From the NCBI RefSeq assembly GCF_000759885.1, contig NZ_JNAH01000003.1, positions 310,001 to 374,000 of the forward strand: a stretch of DNA of 64,000 bases, written 5' to 3'. Below the pieces are notes generated by a model that saw only the letters and a program-made list of their open reading frames with translations, was not told the DNA's origin and searched no databases. This document shows, one piece after another, positions 43,855 to 53,427 of this stretch. The position numbers and the translations under genes are program-made. Within the stretch, counting starts at the first letter, position 1; every line of letters starts with the position of its first letter. The DNA comes from Prochlorococcus marinus str. GP2. Lineage in GTDB: Bacteria; Cyanobacteriota; Cyanobacteriia; PCC-6307; Cyanobiaceae.

Positions 43855-44049
43855 TTATTTTTTTTCTAACTTGTCGGCCTTCCTCAATATTTGATTCTTT
43901 AAAAAAACAAGCGCATCTAATTTTTCTTCTTTTTCTTCAATATTTTTAAATTTCATTTCTGCAATTTCAATAATTGCTTTATTAACATTTTTAAGCGGTT
44001 TCTTAATAATTCTTTTGGGAGGTTTAATTGATTCCATTTGAATTATCAT
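43855..44049 (-). CDS. small basic helical protein, 64 aa
   Basis: MIIQMESIKPPKRIIKKPLK, then NVNKAIIEIAEMKFKNIEEK and a lysine-rich end (KNQILRKADKLEKK). Predicted helical, strongly basic. A second ATG four codons in (44037) is an alternative start. Function unknown. Confidence 0.55.
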   Translation of the reverse strand: MIIQMESIKPPKRIIKKPLKNVNKAIIEIAEMKFKNIEEKEEKLDALVFLKNQILRKADKLEKK

Positions 44050-44114
44050 TTTCTTTATATTCTCTTTATTTTCTTGAAATGCAAGTGCCTCTTATCAAAA
44101 AAATTTCTAATTAT

Positions 44115-45290
44115 TTAATTTATAATTTTTTTAATTTCCTTAGAAAGTAAATCAATCTCTGCTTCTGTAGTCATTTGATGTAAGCATGCTCTAAACCATT
44201 TTGGATCTTCTAAAACTCTAATCCAAATTTTTTTTTCTCCAAGTTTTTTCACAAATTCATCCTTATCTTCAATATTTTCGATATTAAAACTAACTATCCC
44301 ATTTAAATATTTTTTATCTAAAACTAATTCAACTCCGTTAAATTGATTTAATTGATCCCAAAGTTTTCCACTTAATTTTTTGATATTTTTTCTCTTTTCT
44401 TTTTTATTGCAGTCTTTATCCAAAAGATCTAGAGAATTACGCAGTCCTGCAAGTAAAGGTATACAAGAGGTAGCTACTTCAAACTTCCTTGCATCATCAT
44501 GAAAAAGATTATCTGAAGGCTCATAGATTCCTTGTTCTTTTTTTAATGATTTCCAACCAATTATTGTTGGATCTGTTTCATGAATAAATTTATCTGAGAC
44601 ATAAATTGCTCCAAGACCTTCTGGTCCACATGCCCACTTATGAGAAGTTATTGAATATAAATCAGAATAAAAAACTTCTTCTTCAATATTTATGTGCCCA
44701 AAAGTTTGAGCACCATCAACAAGTAAATAAGAATCTTCTCGATTATTTTTTAATTCGATAGAAATTTGTTTTAAAGGAATTTTATATCCAAAGTTCCATA
44801 AGATATGAGAAATAATTAGGATCTTAGTCTTACTATTTAGATTTTTCAAAATCTCTAAAATTATATTTTCGTCGTTTAGATTTTTAATTTTTTGGATTGG
44901 CAAAATTTTGAATATTAATTTATTTCTTCTGCAAAATTCTCGACTTGCAGCCACTACTCCAGGATGTTCACAGTCACTTATTAACAACTCTTCTCCCTCT
45001 TCTACTTTTATTCCCCAAAAGGGTAAAATCATACCGGAAGAGATATTTTCGGTAAAAGCTACATTCTTTGAATTGACACCTAATTTTTGCGCAATAATTC
45101 TTTTTGTGGTCAATATTTCTTTGTAAATAAAAGGCCACATATCATTGGTAAATGGTCCTAAATCTTGGATAATTTCCCAAGTTTTAACTATTGCTTCTAA
45201 AGAAGATTTTGGTAATGGTCCTTGACCGCCATAGTTGAAATAATACTTATTTTTTAATGCGGGTATTTGATCTCTTAGATTATTTCTCAT
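44115..45290 (-). CDS. class V aminotransferase-fold C-S lyase, similar to cyanobacterial cysteine/cystine lyase
   Basis: 391 aa. The N-terminal KYYFNYGGQGPLPKSSLEAI is a hallmark of the cyanobacterial C-DES type. The class V elements are TENISSGMILPFWG, SDCEHPGVVAASRE, LLVDGAQTFGHINI, and the PLP lysine in YSITSHKWACGPEGLGAIYV. NifS-like proteins of this kind cleave cystine or cysteine to persulfide and pyruvate for iron-sulfur assembly. The C-terminus has RACLHQMTTEAEIDLLS. Confidence 0.85.
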   Translation of the reverse strand: MRNNLRDQIPALKNKYYFNYGGQGPLPKSSLEAIVKTWEIIQDLGPFTNDMWPFIYKEILTTKRIIAQKLGVNSKNVAFTENISSGMILPFWGIKVEEGEELLISDCEHPGVVAASREFCRRNKLIFKILPIQKIKNLNDENIILEILKNLNSKTKILIISHILWNFGYKIPLKQISIELKNNREDSYLLVDGAQTFGHINIEEEVFYSDLYSITSHKWACGPEGLGAIYVSDKFIHETDPTIIGWKSLKKEQGIYEPSDNLFHDDARKFEVATSCIPLLAGLRNSLDLLDKDCNKKEKRKNIKKLSGKLWDQLNQFNGVELVLDKKYLNGIVSFNIENIEDKDEFVKKLGEKKIWIRVLEDPKWFRACLHQMTTEAEIDLLSKEIKKIIN

Positions 45291-45326
45291 GGAAATTTAT
45301 ATTATATTTTCAAATCTTGAATTTTT

Positions 45327-46121
45327 TTAAATATTGCCCACTAAAGTTACTGTTCTAAATTCAATATCCTCAATTACTTTCCAAGGTTCAGCGCTCCTTT
45401 CTGCAAATTTTAAATTTTTAAATCCTAGTTCTTTAAAATCACTTATAAAATCTGGCTCATACCATGCTCCACTAATACATCCTGTCCATAAATCATGATC
45501 ATTTTGCAATCTTAAAGGAACTTTTTTGTTAGAGACGATATCGCTAATTGCAATTCTTCCATTATCGTTTAAAACTCTTTTTATATTATTTAGAAGGTTA
45601 TTTCTAGATTCTGGACTTACCAAGTTTAAAACGCAATTACTTAAAATAATATCAACTGATTTATCTGCGATTAATGGATTTAAATCTTTATCTAATTCAT
45701 CAAGTTTTTCAATTGAACCTTCTAGAAATTCTGTATTGTTGAAACCTATATTTTTTGTGACTTCTTTAGATGCTGATCTTGATAAAGAAAGCATGTCAGG
45801 ATTCTGATCAACTCCAATAACTTTCCCTTCTTTTCCAACAATTTGGGCACAAATGAAAGCATTTTTGCCGCTACCACTTCCAAGATCTAAGACTATATCA
45901 TTTTTTTGAACATATTTTGTTGGATCACCACACCCATAGTCTCTTTCTATAACCTCTTGAGGAATTGCTTCAAGTAAAACAGGATTAAACCCAACTGGGG
46001 TACAAAGACAACTTTCTTTTTCTTGTGCGGCTGAGCCATATCTTTCTTGAATCGCATCTTTATGATCGAATTGATTAGGCGCTTTATTCGATGTGTTTGT
46101 ATTACAGCAACTTTCAGACAT
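45327..46121 (-). CDS. ArsM-like SAM-dependent methyltransferase
   Basis: 264 aa from ATG 46121; an upstream ATG at 46154 abuts a terminator and is less likely. MSESCCNTNTSN has paired cysteines. Then come QERYGSAAQEKESCLCTP, ERDYGCGDP, the SAM motif VLDLGSGSGKNAFICAQIVG, GVDQNPDML, SNCVLNLVSPESR and GCISGAWYEPDF. The layout (Y-G-C-G-x-P, then SAM site, then S-N-C-V-L-N-L and G-C-x-x-G-A) matches arsenite methyltransferases, whose cysteines bind As(III). Activity not proven here. Confidence 0.82.
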   Translation of the reverse strand: MSESCCNTNTSNKAPNQFDHKDAIQERYGSAAQEKESCLCTPVGFNPVLLEAIPQEVIERDYGCGDPTKYVQKNDIVLDLGSGSGKNAFICAQIVGKEGKVIGVDQNPDMLSLSRSASKEVTKNIGFNNTEFLEGSIEKLDELDKDLNPLIADKSVDIILSNCVLNLVSPESRNNLLNNIKRVLNDNGRIAISDIVSNKKVPLRLQNDHDLWTGCISGAWYEPDFISDFKELGFKNLKFAERSAEPWKVIEDIEFRTVTLVGNI

Positions 46122-46154
46122 ATTTTTTAAAGGACTATTGATAAATATAGCCAA

Positions 46155-46184
46155 AAAAAAAGCCCCTGAAAAAAGGGCTTTTAA
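46155..46184 (-). terminator. Rho-independent terminator of the DUF4278 gene
   Basis: AAAAGCCC pairs with GGGCTTTT, and a run of nine T on the minus strand follows. It lies 15 bases after the stop of the small gene at 46199 and before the ArsM-like gene. Confidence 0.8.
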
Positions 46185-46198
46185 TTTATTTAATTAAA

Positions 46199-46372
46199 TT
46201 ATTTAGTGTAATTTACACCTCTGTAATTTAATTCTGCTTTTTCATTACTTGAAGAAGCGTCATCCATTCTGTTGGTGTATACGTTTCTTCTGTAGGTAAG
46301 TTCAACAAGTTGCTTTTTAGCAGCTTCTTTGTTTTGAACGTAGTTTTTACCTCTGTAAGTTAAAGTAGTCAT
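46199..46372 (-). CDS. DUF4278 family small protein
   Basis: 57 aa from ATG 46372, beginning MTTLTYRGKNYVQNKEAAKK. The L-T-Y-R-G-x-x-Y motif at the start and E-L-N-Y-R-G-V-N-Y at the end are the tandem signature of DUF4278, frequent in cyanobacteria. An in-frame ATG at 46408 would add MERGMAVLSHRN. It has its own promoter, a structured GC-rich leader and a strong terminator, so it is a single-gene transcript, probably abundant. Function unknown. Confidence 0.82.
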   Translation of the reverse strand: MTTLTYRGKNYVQNKEAAKKQLVELTYRRNVYTNRMDDASSSNEKAELNYRGVNYTK

Positions 46373-46477
46373 GTTTCGATGTGACAACACGGCCATCCCC
46401 CGTTCCATGGTATGACTCGAACTGCGCCCTCAAATGAGGGTGAACGAAAAAGTAGCGATTGCTACCAAATTATTATA
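46373..46477 (-). promoter_or_regulatory. promoter and GC-rich structured leader of the DUF4278 gene
   Basis: A perfect TATAAT (46477-46472 on the minus strand) places the transcript start near 46465. The predicted 5' end begins at once with a hairpin, GTAGC-AATC-GCTAC (46465-46452), followed by CCCTC/GAGGG (46440-46427) and a G-run GGGGG before ATGGCC. The stretch is far richer in GC than the neighbourhood. A 5'-terminal hairpin would protect the mRNA; a regulatory RNA element is also possible. Confidence 0.5.
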
Positions 46478-46627
46478 AGCGAATTTTTAACTGCATGTCT
46501 AGCTTTTACAAATAGAAACGAAGATTTAATGTTTTTTTAATTATTATCTTAGGTAAATTTTTTTAAAAATAGTCTCTAAAAAGGTTTATGTTTATATTTG
46601 GTTTAATCTTCATGTAACTATTTATTT

Positions 46628-46885
46628 ATGACAGGTTTTTTATATTTCTTGGGAAATACTTTAAGGTGGCCAGTGTTAAAGCCAAAAGAATTTTTTTCAC
46701 TACATGCTTATTTTTCAATTATTTATTTGATAACTTTTACTTTGAGTAAATATGATGTAAGCCAATCAAATTTAGTTTTTACTTTAGGAATTCTTGCACC
46801 TCTTTTAATTGCTATTGGTCAAGGACTTCCAATTGATTGCCTTGATATGGAATCATCTTTGTTGAAGGAATTAAAAGCTAAATAG
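46628..46885 (+). CDS. small membrane protein, 85 aa
   Basis: Starts MTGFLYFLGNTLRWPVLKPK. Two hydrophobic stretches: 24-37 (FFSLHAYFSIIYLITF) and 47-63 (LVFTLGILAPLLIAIG). Ends with a charged tail (SSLLKELKAK). No family recognised. Convergent with nfu. Confidence 0.65.
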   Translation: MTGFLYFLGNTLRWPVLKPKEFFSLHAYFSIIYLITFTLSKYDVSQSNLVFTLGILAPLLIAIGQGLPIDCLDMESSLLKELKAK

Positions 46886-46907
46886 TATATATTTCAGTTA
46901 AAAATTT

Positions 46908-47153
46908 TTATAAAACCTGGACAACTTCGCTTATTTCAGGAATCATTTCTTTTAACTTTCTTTCAATACCCATTTTTAGAGTCATAGTGCTACTTGGGCA
47001 ACTACCACATGCTCCTTGAAGTCTGACTTTGACAATTGGACCATCTATTTCTGCAATCTCTACATTTCCTCCATCAGAAATTAAAAAAGGTCTTAGCTCG
47101 TCAAGGACTTTTTCTACATTTTCGTTTGTCAGCGAGAGTGTTTCAGTACTCAT
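46908..47153 (-). CDS. nfu: NifU-like iron-sulfur scaffold Nfu
   Basis: 81 aa, a stand-alone NifU C-terminal domain: [40 protein letters not shown] with the cluster-binding C49-x-x-C52, and [15 protein letters not shown]. It carries a 4Fe-4S cluster between two subunits and passes it to targets such as photosystem I. Essential in cyanobacteria. Confidence 0.94.
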   Translation of the reverse strand: MSTETLSLTNENVEKVLDELRPFLISDGGNVEIAEIDGPIVKVRLQGACGSCPSSTMTLKMGIERKLKEMIPEISEVVQVL

Positions 47154-47223
47154 AATTTTGGATTAACTTTATAATAAGCCTAGAAAGAAATCTGATTAAT
47201 TGCAAAAAAGATAATTTTCTGTT

Positions 47224-48720
47224 GTGACTTCATCTAAAAATCCCACTAATGACAATAGCTACTTTGATGCAGTCTTAGTAGGCGCAGGGATAATGAGTAG
47301 TACTTTAGCCCTCCTAATTTCAGAAGTTTTACCAGATATAAAATTTCTTATTATAGAAAAATTAAATGCTCCAGGAAGTGAAAGTACTGGCGCTTTTAAT
47401 AATGCAGGTACAGGACATGCGGCTAATTGCGAATTAAACTATACCCCTTTAGATGAAAAAGGAAATCTAAAAATAGATAAAGCGCTCTCAATAAATCGTT
47501 CTTTTGAAATATCCATGTCTTTATGGGCGTCATTGTATGAAGCAGGGAAAATTGATATTAAGAAGTTTCTAAAATTTGTTCCTCATATTAGCTTTGTGTC
47601 TGGTCAGGATAATATTTCTTTTTTAAAAAAAAGATTTCAGAAAATGACCGAAAATCCTGAATTTAATAATATGGAATTTTCTACATCTTTTGATGAAATT
47701 TCATCATGGGCTCCTCTAATAACAAAAGATAGAAATTCATCTACTCCAATTGCTGCTACCAGAATAGGTAGAGGAACTGATATTAATTTTGAGGCTTTAA
47801 CTAAAGAGTATTTGTCATTAGTTTCTCTAAACGAAAATGTTGAAATTAGATATAAAACAGAATTAGTAGATTTAAAGAAAATTGATAAAAAACAATGGGA
47901 ACTAGAAATCAGTTCTGAAGGTAGAAAAACTTCAATTAGAACTGGCTACGTTTTTCTTGGGGCTGGTGGAAAAACAATTAATTATTTACAAAAATCAAAA
48001 ATTCCAGAAGCAAAAAGTTATGGGGGATTTCCTGTAAGTGGGAAATGGCTTATTTGCGAGAAAAAAGATCTAACAGAAAAACATAATTCAAAAGTTTATG
48101 GTAAAGCTGATATTGGATCGCCACCAATGTCTGTGCCTCATTTAGACACCAGATGGATTGATAATAAAAAACTTCTTTTATATGGACCTTTTGCTGGATT
48201 TACAACGAAATTTCTAAAACAAAGTTCATACTTTGACTTATTTAGTTCAATTAAAAAGAATAATATTTTTTCTATGTTAGACGTTGGTTTCAAGAACAAC
48301 GATTTAATTAATTACCTAATATCACAATCATTAAAGAACCATAACTCAAGAGTTGAGAATTTAAAGAATATGATGCCATCAGCTAATCCTTCTGATTGGT
48401 ATTTGAAGAATGCTGGTCAAAGAGTCCAAATAATTAAAAAAACTGAAGATGGTGGTTCTTTGAAATTTGGAACTGAGATTGTAAATTCAACTGATGGATC
48501 ATTATCTGCTTTGTTGGGAGCCTCTCCGGGAGCAAGTACTGCGGTTTCAATTATGGTTGAGGTTCTAGAAAAATCTGTTTTATTTTTAAACGATAAGCAT
48601 AATCTTCAGAAAAAAATAAATGACTTAATTTATCCAGAACTGCCAGTTTCTAAAAATTATAGTACCTTTATAAATGATATTAAAAAAAGAAATAATTCCA
48701 TTTTTGGTTTCCATCCATAA
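47224..48720 (+). CDS. mqo: malate:quinone oxidoreductase
   Basis: 498 aa, GTG start. FAD-binding [20 protein letters not shown] near 20, [70 protein letters not shown] and a C-terminal [20 protein letters not shown]. These are hallmarks of the Mqo family, a membrane-associated FAD enzyme oxidising malate with quinone as acceptor. 56 bases before lepA. Confidence 0.94.
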   Translation: MTSSKNPTNDNSYFDAVLVGAGIMSSTLALLISEVLPDIKFLIIEKLNAPGSESTGAFNNAGTGHAANCELNYTPLDEKGNLKIDKALSINRSFEISMSLWASLYEAGKIDIKKFLKFVPHISFVSGQDNISFLKKRFQKMTENPEFNNMEFSTSFDEISSWAPLITKDRNSSTPIAATRIGRGTDINFEALTKEYLSLVSLNENVEIRYKTELVDLKKIDKKQWELEISSEGRKTSIRTGYVFLGAGGKTINYLQKSKIPEAKSYGGFPVSGKWLICEKKDLTEKHNSKVYGKADIGSPPMSVPHLDTRWIDNKKLLLYGPFAGFTTKFLKQSSYFDLFSSIKKNNIFSMLDVGFKNNDLINYLISQSLKNHNSRVENLKNMMPSANPSDWYLKNAGQRVQIIKKTEDGGSLKFGTEIVNSTDGSLSALLGASPGASTAVSIMVEVLEKSVLFLNDKHNLQKKINDLIYPELPVSKNYSTFINDIKKRNNSIFGFHP

Positions 48721-48775
48721 TTCTAATTAGCTAATATTAATCAAGATGTAATAAGAGGAGAATTTTTCTTTCTAT

Positions 48776-50584
48776 ATGACTGATATATCGGTTTCAAAAA
48801 TTAGAAATTTCTGCATAATCGCTCATATTGATCATGGTAAATCTACCCTTGCAGATAGGTTGCTTCAAGATACTGGTACTGTGCAGCAAAGGGATATGCA
48901 AGAACAATTTTTGGACAGTATGGATCTTGAAAGAGAGAGAGGAATTACTATCAAGTTACAGGCCGCTAGGATGAAATATAAAGCTGACGATTCTCAAGAA
49001 TATGTTTTGAACTTAATAGATACTCCAGGGCATGTTGATTTCTCTTATGAGGTTAGTAGATCTCTTCAAGCTTGTGAAGGCGCCTTACTTGTTGTTGATG
49101 CAAGTCAAGGAGTAGAAGCTCAAACCTTAGCTAATGTTTATCTTGCTTTAGAAAATAATCTTGAAATAATTCCTGTTTTAAATAAAGTTGATTTACCAGG
49201 GGCTGATGCTGAAAAAATAAAACAAGAAATAGAGGAAATTATTGGACTTGATACTTCTAATGCAATAAATTGTTCAGCAAAAACTGGAGTTGGTATTAAA
49301 GATATTTTGGAAGCAATCGTAAGAAGAGTACCTCCTCCTCTAGATGAAATTAAACTACCTACAAAGGCACTGATTTTTGATTCTTATTATGATCCCTACA
49401 GGGGAGTTATTGTTTATTTCAGGGTGATATCTGGGTCTCTAAATAAGAGAGAAAAAATATTATTAATGGCAAGTAAGAAAAATTATGAATTAGATGAGAT
49501 AGGAATAATGGCGCCTGATCAGCAGCAAGTTGATGAATTACATGCAGGAGAAGTTGGTTATTTAGCTGCTTCTATAAAATCAGTTGCTGATGCGAGAGTG
49601 GGAGATACGATTACTCTTTTAAATTCACCTGCTAATGATCCTTTGCCTGGATATAAGACAGCAAATCCTATGGTTTTTTGTGGCCTATTCCCGACTGATG
49701 CTGATCAATTCCCAGATTTAAGAGTATCACTAGAAAAATTACAATTATCTGATGCAGCTTTAAAATATGAGCCCGAAACCAGTAGCGCAATGGGCTTCGG
49801 ATTTAGGTGCGGATTCCTAGGACTTCTTCATATGGAGATTGTTCAAGAAAGATTAGAAAGAGAATATGACTTGGATCTAATCGTAACGGCACCATCAGTT
49901 ATTTATAAAGTTAATTTAAATCAGCAGGAACATATCTTTATTGATAATCCTTCTACAATTCCTGATCCACAACTTAGAGAATCAATAGAAGAGCCTTATG
50001 TGAAAATGGAAATTTATGCTCCCAATGAATTTAATGGAACATTAATGGGTTTATGTCAGGAAAGAAGGGGAGTATTTATAGATATGAAATACATAACAAC
50101 AGATCGAGTTACCTTGATTTATGAAATTCCATTAGCAGAAGTTGTTACAGATTTCTTTGATCAAATGAAAAGTAGAACCCAAGGTTATGCATCAATGGAA
50201 TATCATTTGATTGGCTATAGAAAAAATGACCTTGTTAGATTAGATGTTCTAATAAATTCAGAAAGAGCAGATCCATTAACTTCTATTGTTCATAAAGATA
50301 AGGCTTATGGAATTGGCAGAAGTTTAGTTGAGAAATTAAAAGAACTTATTCCCAAACAACAATTTAAAATACCTATTCAAGCATCAATCGGTAGCAGGAT
50401 TATTGCAAGTGAAAGCATTAGTGCTTTGCGAAAAGATGTTTTATCTAAATGTTATGGTGGGGATATTTCTAGGAAAAAGAAACTTCTAAAGAAACAAGCC
50501 AAAGGTAAAAAGAGGATGAAGGCAATGGGTAAAGTTGAAGTCCCTCAAGAAGCTTTTATGGCAGTCTTGAAATTAAACCAGTAA
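48776..50584 (+). CDS. lepA: elongation factor 4 (LepA)
   Basis: 602 aa. GTPase motifs: [44 protein letters not shown]. Domains II and III follow, then the LepA-specific C-terminus with [40 protein letters not shown] and [20 protein letters not shown]. It back-translocates or monitors ribosomes under ionic stress. Purine-rich GAGGAG upstream of the ATG. Confidence 0.97.
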   Translation: MTDISVSKIRNFCIIAHIDHGKSTLADRLLQDTGTVQQRDMQEQFLDSMDLERERGITIKLQAARMKYKADDSQEYVLNLIDTPGHVDFSYEVSRSLQACEGALLVVDASQGVEAQTLANVYLALENNLEIIPVLNKVDLPGADAEKIKQEIEEIIGLDTSNAINCSAKTGVGIKDILEAIVRRVPPPLDEIKLPTKALIFDSYYDPYRGVIVYFRVISGSLNKREKILLMASKKNYELDEIGIMAPDQQQVDELHAGEVGYLAASIKSVADARVGDTITLLNSPANDPLPGYKTANPMVFCGLFPTDADQFPDLRVSLEKLQLSDAALKYEPETSSAMGFGFRCGFLGLLHMEIVQERLEREYDLDLIVTAPSVIYKVNLNQQEHIFIDNPSTIPDPQLRESIEEPYVKMEIYAPNEFNGTLMGLCQERRGVFIDMKYITTDRVTLIYEIPLAEVVTDFFDQMKSRTQGYASMEYHLIGYRKNDLVRLDVLINSERADPLTSIVHKDKAYGIGRSLVEKLKELIPKQQFKIPIQASIGSRIIASESISALRKDVLSKCYGGDISRKKKLLKKQAKGKKRMKAMGKVEVPQEAFMAVLKLNQ

Positions 50585-50663
50585 TTTCTTTTAATTTAAA
50601 ATTTATAGCTATTTATTTTTAAAAGAATTGGGTATATTTCATTTATATCTTTAAAAAAAGATT

Positions 50664-51509
50664 TTGAATATTAACTCATTTAATCGTGTCGGCGCAAATA
50701 TCAGAAAAGCTGGATTTTTAATTGTACTTTTTTATCTTCTTGTTGTTTTAATAATGAAATTTTTAGAGGCCAATAATTTTTTTGGCTATTCATTTTCAAT
50801 GTTAAGCAATGATATCTTTGCCGCTCCTTCTCTTAATCATTTTTGTGGCACAGATAGATTAGGAAGAGATGTTTGCTTAAGAACTTTGCAAGGATCATCA
50901 TTAGCGATAGAAGTTGTATTCTTAGCTATTCTTTTTTCATTAAGTTTGGGTTTGCCATTGGGATTATTAAGTGGATATTTTGGTGGTTTTTTTGATAAAT
51001 GCCTATCACTAATAATGGATACTATTTTTTCAATACCTGTAATTTTGCTTTCAGTTGTTGTGGCTTTTGTATTGGGTAAGGGTATCCTTAACGCAGCTTT
51101 GGCATTGTGTATTGTTTACTCTCCTCAATATTTTAGATTAATCCGAAATCAGACAATATTGGTTAAATCCGAAACTTATGTGGAGGCAGCTCAAGTTGCA
51201 GGAGCTGATGTTAAAAAAATTATTTTTAAATATATTCTCCCAAATGTAATAACACCATTGCCTGTTCTGCTTACCCTAAATGCTGCAGATGCTGTTTTGG
51301 TATTAGGAAGTTTAGGATTTTTAGGACTTGGTGTTCCTGCAGATGTCCCAGAGTGGGGAAGTGATTTAAATCTGGCTCTTGCCGCTTTACCTACAGGCAT
51401 CTGGTGGACGGCTTTGTTCCCAGGTTTGGCAATGTTTTTTTTAGTTTTAGGTCTTTCTTTTATAGGAGAGGACCTTGAAGAAATTTTTGATAGTCAAAAT
51501 TCTGAATAA
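50664..51509 (+). CDS. peptide/nickel-type ABC transporter permease (DppC/OppC)
   Basis: 281 aa, TTG start, about six membrane helices. The EAA-type loop TYVEAAQVAGADVKKIIFKY is clear, as is the family sequence HFCGTDRLGRDVCLRTLQGS near residue 55, LPLGLLSGYFGGFFD, GSLGFLGLGVPADVPEWGSD and GLSFIGEDLEEIFD. It would form a dimer with a DppB partner encoded elsewhere. Substrate unknown. Convergent with trmH. Confidence 0.9.
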   Translation: MNINSFNRVGANIRKAGFLIVLFYLLVVLIMKFLEANNFFGYSFSMLSNDIFAAPSLNHFCGTDRLGRDVCLRTLQGSSLAIEVVFLAILFSLSLGLPLGLLSGYFGGFFDKCLSLIMDTIFSIPVILLSVVVAFVLGKGILNAALALCIVYSPQYFRLIRNQTILVKSETYVEAAQVAGADVKKIIFKYILPNVITPLPVLLTLNAADAVLVLGSLGFLGLGVPADVPEWGSDLNLALAALPTGIWWTALFPGLAMFFLVLGLSFIGEDLEEIFDSQNSE

Positions 51510-51511
51510 AT

Positions 51512-52183
51512 TTAGTTATCTGTAATAGGATCAAGTTCTCCTTGATTATTCAACTTTGGATATTCTTTAGCTGATTTTTTATACACCGCAGCTAATTCTG
51601 GGTAACACCATTCAAAAAGTGTTTTTTGATATTCATCCTTATTTAAACCTTCTCCATTAGAGGGTAATATACCTTTATTTTTTCTTTGGCGAACAGCTTC
51701 AAATAATAATATAGAAGCAGCAACTGAAACATTCAGAGATTGAACCATACCTGTCATAGGTATAAAAATTGATTGATCAACCATTGATATAAGTTCATTA
51801 CTTAGTCCCCATTTTTCTGCTCCTAAAACAAAACATGTATTTTGAGAATAATCAAAATTTCTATAATCTACTGATTCACTATTAAGAGTCGTTCCATATA
51901 ATTTAAAACCCTTATTCTTTAAATCAGATATTGCCATGATAGTGTTTTCATAATTATTCAGTTTTACCCATTTTTGACTGCCTTGAGCAGTACTATTAAA
52001 AGTCTTAACGGCATTCGTTTTGCTAATAAAATTTGCTTCGAAAACTCCTGCCGCATCACATGTCCTTAATATCGCAGATAAATTATGTGGTTTATTGACA
52101 TCCTCAACTAAAACGGTCAAGTTTTTCATTCTGCAATCTAAAACACTTTTGATTCGTTCAAATCTTCTTGGCAAAATTGACAT
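51512..52183 (-). CDS. trmH: tRNA (guanosine(18)-2'-O)-methyltransferase TrmH
   Basis: 223 aa SpoU-family knot methyltransferase: VLVEDVNKPHNLSAILRTCD (motif 1 with N-x-x-A-I-x-R), CFVLGAEKWGLSNELISMVD (motif 2) and IFIPMTGMVQSLNVSVAASI, LLFEA (motif 3). The C-terminal LPSNGEGLNKDEYQKTLFEW is typical of TrmH. It methylates G18 of tRNA. Confidence 0.93.
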   Translation of the reverse strand: MSILPRRFERIKSVLDCRMKNLTVLVEDVNKPHNLSAILRTCDAAGVFEANFISKTNAVKTFNSTAQGSQKWVKLNNYENTIMAISDLKNKGFKLYGTTLNSESVDYRNFDYSQNTCFVLGAEKWGLSNELISMVDQSIFIPMTGMVQSLNVSVAASILLFEAVRQRKNKGILPSNGEGLNKDEYQKTLFEWCYPELAAVYKKSAKEYPKLNNQGELDPITDN

Positions 52184-52279
52184 TTATAATTTTTTCACAC
52201 TTTTAAATTATATTCAAAAAATATTGATTACCTATTAAATCTCTTGGTTTATAATAATTTGGTAGTTTAAATTAACTCA

Positions 52280-52483
52280 ATGGCATACATAGAATGGGAC
52301 TATACAGTAATAACAAGTATGGTAGAAAAACAAGGGTGGGAATTACCTGATCGTGAATCAGAAGAATGGAATAAATTTAACGATGAATTAGGAGAGAAAA
52401 TGAGAGGTGTTGGACTTATTTTTGAAAAATATTGTAAATTTACTCCTGACGTAGGAGAAGGAGTTCATCTTTTAGATGACTAA
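52280..52483 (+). CDS. hypothetical protein, 67 aa
   Basis: Acidic soluble protein MAYIEWDYTVITSMVEKQGW, then ELPDRESEEWNKFNDELGEK and FTPDVGEGVHLLDD. Good coding composition. Family not recognised. Followed by a weak hairpin at 52501-52526. Confidence 0.65.
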   Translation: MAYIEWDYTVITSMVEKQGWELPDRESEEWNKFNDELGEKMRGVGLIFEKYCKFTPDVGEGVHLLDD

Positions 52484-52500
52484 TCATAAATTGTTTTAAA

Positions 52501-52526
52501 CCATTGATGTATCCCTTAATCAATGG
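52501..52526 (+). terminator. possible weak terminator hairpin
   Basis: CCATTGA and TCAATGG form a 7-bp stem with a 12-base loop, 17 bases after the stop of the 67-aa gene. The following T-rich stretch (CTTATTAATTT) is interrupted, so termination strength is doubtful. Confidence 0.35.
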
Positions 52527-52648
52527 CTTATTAATTTATAAGATAATATAATTTCACTAAATTAGAACTGGCAATTATTAAGGCTTTATAAAGCTTGTAC
52601 TCTAAAAAAAATTTTTTATTCCACAAAAAAGTTATTTAATTTCTATAT

Positions 52649-53053
52649 TTGAATAAAAATATGAAAAATAAATTAACTTTTTTATTCGATGGTGGTTGTC
52701 CACTTTGTTTAAGAGAAACAAATTTTCTTAAAAAAAGAGATACCTTAAATCAAATTGCATTTATAGATATTAATAGTCAGGATTATGATCAAAGTTTTTT
52801 TAATGACATCTCATATTCAGAAGCTATGTCAAACCTGCATGGGATTATTGAAAATGGTGAAATTATTAGGGGACTAGATGTACTTGCATATTCTTATGAA
52901 TTAGTTGGTTTAGGTTGGGTTTATTATCCCTTGAAGATTAAGCTCTTATCTCCATTATTGAGATTGGTTTACAGATATTGGGCAAAATATAGACTTCAAA
53001 TTACAGGTAGATCCGATATTGAAAAAATTTGTTCCTCACAATGCGAAAAATAA
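52649..53053 (+). CDS. DCC-family thiol-disulfide oxidoreductase (DUF393)
   Basis: 134 aa from TTG 52649, or ATG four codons later. LTFLFDGGCPLCLRETNFLK carries the D-x-x-C-x-x-C family motif (C17, C20). The rest (HGIIENGEIIRGLDVLAYSY and WVYYPLKIKLLSPLLRLVYR) matches the DCC layout, and AKYRLQI follows. Likely redox role. First gene of a cassette with TIGR03643, DUF2256 and a photolyase-like gene, all closely spaced. Confidence 0.85.
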   Translation: MNKNMKNKLTFLFDGGCPLCLRETNFLKKRDTLNQIAFIDINSQDYDQSFFNDISYSEAMSNLHGIIENGEIIRGLDVLAYSYELVGLGWVYYPLKIKLLSPLLRLVYRYWAKYRLQITGRSDIEKICSSQCEK

Positions 53054-53055
53054 AT

Positions 53056-53292
53056 ATGGAAAGTATCGATATAGACAGAGTAATAGAAATGTGTTGGGAA
53101 GATAGAACACCCTTTGAAGCTATCGAGTATCAATTTGGTTTAAAAGAGGAAGATGCGATAAAAATTATGCGTCAAAATCTTAAACCCAAATCTTTCAAAG
53201 TCTGGAGAAAGAGAGTTTCGGGAAGAAATACAAAACATATGGCCCTTAAAGATTCAACTAGATTTAAATCTACTCATAAAAGAAAATTATAA
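53056..53292 (+). CDS. TIGR03643 family protein (DUF2805)
   Basis: 78 aa from ATG 53056, three bases after the preceding stop; an upstream in-frame ATG would overlap that gene. IDRVIEMCWEDRTPFEAIEY, QFGLKEEDAIKIMRQNLKPK and SFKVWRKRVSGRNTKHMALK match the TIGR03643 family: a helix-turn-helix-like part followed by an Arg-rich tail. Function unknown; the R-x-S-x-K-H end suggests nucleic-acid binding. Confidence 0.85.
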   Translation: MESIDIDRVIEMCWEDRTPFEAIEYQFGLKEEDAIKIMRQNLKPKSFKVWRKRVSGRNTKHMALKDSTRFKSTHKRKL

Positions 53293-53295
53293 ATT

Positions 53296-53427
53296 TTGAA
53301 AAATCTTTCTACTAAAACTTGTCCTGTTTGCAATAGGCCGTTTGATTGGCGTAAAAAATGGAAAAACTGTTGGGATGATGTTATCTACTGTTCAAAAAGA
53401 TGCAGTAACAGGAAGTCGCAAAGATGA
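53296..53427 (+). CDS. DUF2256 zinc-ribbon-like micro-protein, 43 aa
   Basis: TTG at 53296, TGA at 53425. It reads [20 protein letters not shown], then [20 protein letters not shown] and SQR. Four cysteines in C-P-V-C...Y-C-x-x-R-C form a metal site, and R-P-F-x-W-R-K-K-W is the DUF2256 signature. The TGA overlaps the photolyase ATG (ATGA), so the two are translationally coupled. Confidence 0.85.
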   Translation: MKNLSTKTCPVCNRPFDWRKKWKNCWDDVIYCSKRCSNRKSQR

